From contig CM042091.1 in assembly GCA_023512835.1 (NCBI GenBank), forward strand, positions 3,848,348 through 3,912,347: a DNA stretch of 64,000 bases, written 5' to 3'. Under the pieces are notes generated by a model that did not search any database, had not been told where the DNA came from, and saw only the letters and a list, made by a program, of their open reading frames with translations. The stretch is from Taxillus chinensis (Eukaryota > Streptophyta > Magnoliopsida > Santalales > Loranthaceae). How positions within the stretch are numbered: the stretch's first letter is position 1; the number at the start of each line of letters is the position of its first letter. Positions 61,877-64,000 of this stretch are shown piece after piece. The position numbers and the translations under genes were made by a program.

Positions 61877-63426
61877 TTTGGCAATGGAAAGATCAATGTG
61901 CAGGTAAGCCACACATGCCACAAAAAGCAGGAAAAATGTAGATACCAACATCAGCGGCTCTGCAAGCATCAAAACTGGGCTGAAATTGTAATAAACCTGC
62001 AAATTTATGTATGTGGAAACCGAAAGGTTAATAGACAAAATGCAAATGGGTAGCATGATGGGATTCCATTAGTCATAAGCATGGTTTTATTTCTCATCAC
62101 CCTTCCACAATCCTACAATGGTGTCCAAAATATGTTTTATTTAGTGCAATGGATATCATGCAACAAATAAATGGTCTCCTCTTTCCCCAAGTTCTATTGA
62201 AAGGTTATGCCGCTGTAGAATCTACTGATTATTTATTATATTTGATTCTTTCAAAATGTTGTACCAAGTCTGCACTTGTTGCTTATGGTCATATTATCGT
62301 TTTAAAAACATTTGAGTCCAGTCGTTGAGATTTTACGAGTAATTTTGTGTGGAGAAAAAAAATAACTTGCAAATCTAATAGAAATAATCAATAAAAAAAT
62401 GGTAGAACAATTCAAGTTTAGCAATTGCAAAGCTGGAAACTTGGGGTAAAATTAAAGCCATTAAAAGTTAATATTGTTAAAATATTGTCAATGCAATAGA
62501 ATTTAATGATTCTGGGATACATCAATGCTCGACTTTAAGAAATGCTTCCTGAATTTGGAGTTCCAAATTTAATGAAAAAAATAATATTTTCCCATGCTTG
62601 TACTTTAGGTAATTCTAAAATATTTCAACATTCATCAGCTCTTGCAAATAAGCTTCAAAATCTAAATAACATTGAAAACACAGCAAGCCTGCATGGGAAG
62701 ATCGTAGCCTGAGTAAATGACATTCCAGAAAATACTTTTTTTTATGGATACAGTCCAGAAAATACTTAGTAGCTGAATTTATAATTTTATGCTAATATTG
62801 CATTTAGAAGCTTAGGCAGTGCAGTATGCATCTCCAGACATAGAAAGTAGGCAATCCCTTCGATACAGGTTGCAATATCACTAAATTTGTGCTCAATTTG
62901 AATGAAAAATAAAATCCATTTCGTTTAAAACCATGAGAACAGCCCCTTGAATAAATTAGAGGCTGGATTATACTAGTAAGACAGCTAGAAAATCAATTTT
63001 CAGGCGTTCAATTTTGAAATAAATTTTGCAAGAACAAGTTTTTTGCTTTGTTAAATCATTTGTCAGGTGTTCAATTTTGAACTAAATTTCACAACAAGTT
63101 TTTTGCCTTGTTAAATCATTTTTCAGGCGTTCAATTTTGACTTAATTTCATAAGAACATGCTTTCTGCTTTGTTACTGGGTGTAGCAGAAACTTAAAATG
63201 ACAGTGCATTAAATATAATATTTTCTGTGAGTAGGTGAATTTTTCCTACCACAATGATTCAACTAGCATACCTTACAGGAATATAAAATAAATTTTAAGC
63301 CATCGTAAAATGCAGTGAAATAGGTTTGCACGTCACCTGGAAAAAAGAGTTGTGCTCAGGAACTACATTTTCCTTTTCCAAAACCACGACGGTTCGTCCA
63401 ACAACATCAAGATATGAATAACTAGT
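61877..63426 (-). CDS. OST1: Oligosaccharyltransferase subunit OST1 / ribophorin I, two exons, partial
   Basis: Ribophorin I is an ER-membrane subunit of the complex that transfers N-glycans to nascent proteins. Exon 63426..63337 gives TSYSYLDVVGRTVVVLEKEN and VVPEHNSFFQ. Exon 61996..61877 gives VYYNFSPVLMLAEPLMLVST, the membrane helix FFLLFVACVAYLH and IDLSIAK. Both match the end of the luminal domain and the only membrane span of plant OST1, with GT-AG borders and phase 0. Upstream exons lie beyond the right edge. Plant OST1 normally continues for a further long cytosolic tail after this span. Here AAA/GTGAAATC could be a donor, but no downstream exon was found; reading through gives VKS and a stop at 61,865. 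The gene may be a truncated copy or may have a distant last exon. Confidence 0.85.
63001..63180. repeat. Three tandem copies of a roughly 61-bp unit in the OST1 intron
   Basis: Units start at 63,001, 63,064 and 63,124, each with CAGGCGTTCAATTTTGA or CAGGTGTTCAATTTTGA and, further on, TTTTTTGC.TTGTTAAATCA. The third copy is more diverged at its end. Confidence 0.88.
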
Positions 63427-64000
63427 CTGTAGAAAACCAGAGCATGATGAGCATCCGAGTAAGAAAGAATGTCAACAATAGCAGTTTTGCAAATGTCCAC
63501 TAGCATATATTTTGTGGAACTTGGATATTATCAAACAGCACATTTTTAAGAAGATGAAGAATCCGATTGTCAATTGTTGTTCATATTTTGTTTTCTAATT
63601 TTGAAAAATAAAAATTATTGTTGGCAATGACAGTGTTCAACATTATAAAAAGTTAAATACATTTTGTAACATTTGAAAAATTAATAAATGCAAGTTTATT
63701 GCAAAAAAAGCTATTTAAAATTCCACTAATTTTTGGGGATTGCATTCTCTAATTTTTAGACTCAGAATATTTTGTTGCGATATACGTTTCATTCATCCGA
63801 TGTTGCACTGCCCTAGGTGATTGACACATCATTATTTGAAATATTAGAGTTTTAAATAAAAGCTATGTTAACTATACATTTGATATAATAATCTCATGAT
63901 TGAGTGCAGAATCAAAATATAGGACTATGCTATGGCTAAGTTTTTGTGTAAAATAATGAGGATGTAGTAACTTCTCACAAAAGTAGGTCTCAGTTCCCGC

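Noticed and set aside
1..64000. CRISPR arrays, tRNA or rRNA genes
   Set aside because: None could be found by eye. The regular repeats present are microsatellites, minisatellites and transposon parts, and the genome is a plant nuclear one.

Overview
This is a stretch of nuclear DNA from a flowering plant, probably a eudicot. The genes contain introns with GT-AG borders. The intergenic DNA is very AT-rich and full of microsatellites, MITEs and decayed retrotransposons. Every recognisable protein belongs to a plant family. Two genes (the patatin-like gene at 0-2 kb and the lipase gene at 6.6-7.6 kb) have strikingly GC-rich exons against this AT-rich background. No bacterial, viral or organellar gene block was seen.

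Layout: 1-2008 (-) patatin-like group III acyl hydrolase, running off the left edge; 4.68-5.16 kb an orphan leader-like GC island; 6636-7649 (-) single-exon monoacylglycerol lipase/caffeoylshikimate-esterase-like alpha/beta hydrolase; 9343-10452 (-) a tentative two-exon small gene of unknown function; 10.9-13.2 kb related repeats with nested MITEs; 14235-19445 (-) the mRNA-decapping enzyme DCP2, rebuilt here as eight exons and 330 residues; 21317-24387 (-) a CASP-like membrane protein of the CASPL5 type, three exons and 183 residues; 27481-29233 a solo LTR with a perfect 5-bp target duplication; 30798-31019 (+) the ubiquitin-like protein UBL5/Hub1; 34605-35045 (-) a broken auxin response factor fragment; 40391-42514 (-) a GATA zinc-finger transcription factor, two coding exons and 365 residues, with a probable 5'-UTR exon near 43.7-43.9 kb; 45.5-47.6 kb a hAT-like element abutting a dead Ty1/copia polyprotein; 48662-53160 a tandem repeat of about 2.2 kb per unit; 57.3-57.8 kb an inverted copy of the 11-kb repeat; 61877-63426 (-) two exons of the oligosaccharyltransferase subunit OST1/ribophorin I, running off the right edge.

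The genes do not form a pathway. They are ordinary plant genes for lipid metabolism, mRNA decay, membrane proteins, splicing, transcription and N-glycosylation. The most notable points are: a mosaic junction in the 2.2-kb tandem repeat that looks like an assembly-consensus artefact rather than a biological joint; the solo LTR; a hAT-like insertion at the edge of a copia fragment; the ARF pseudogene; non-canonical nucleophile elbows in both lipid hydrolases; a 27-bp in-frame duplication in DCP2; and a possible unrecognised small gene. I did not find convincing evidence of an undescribed biological system.
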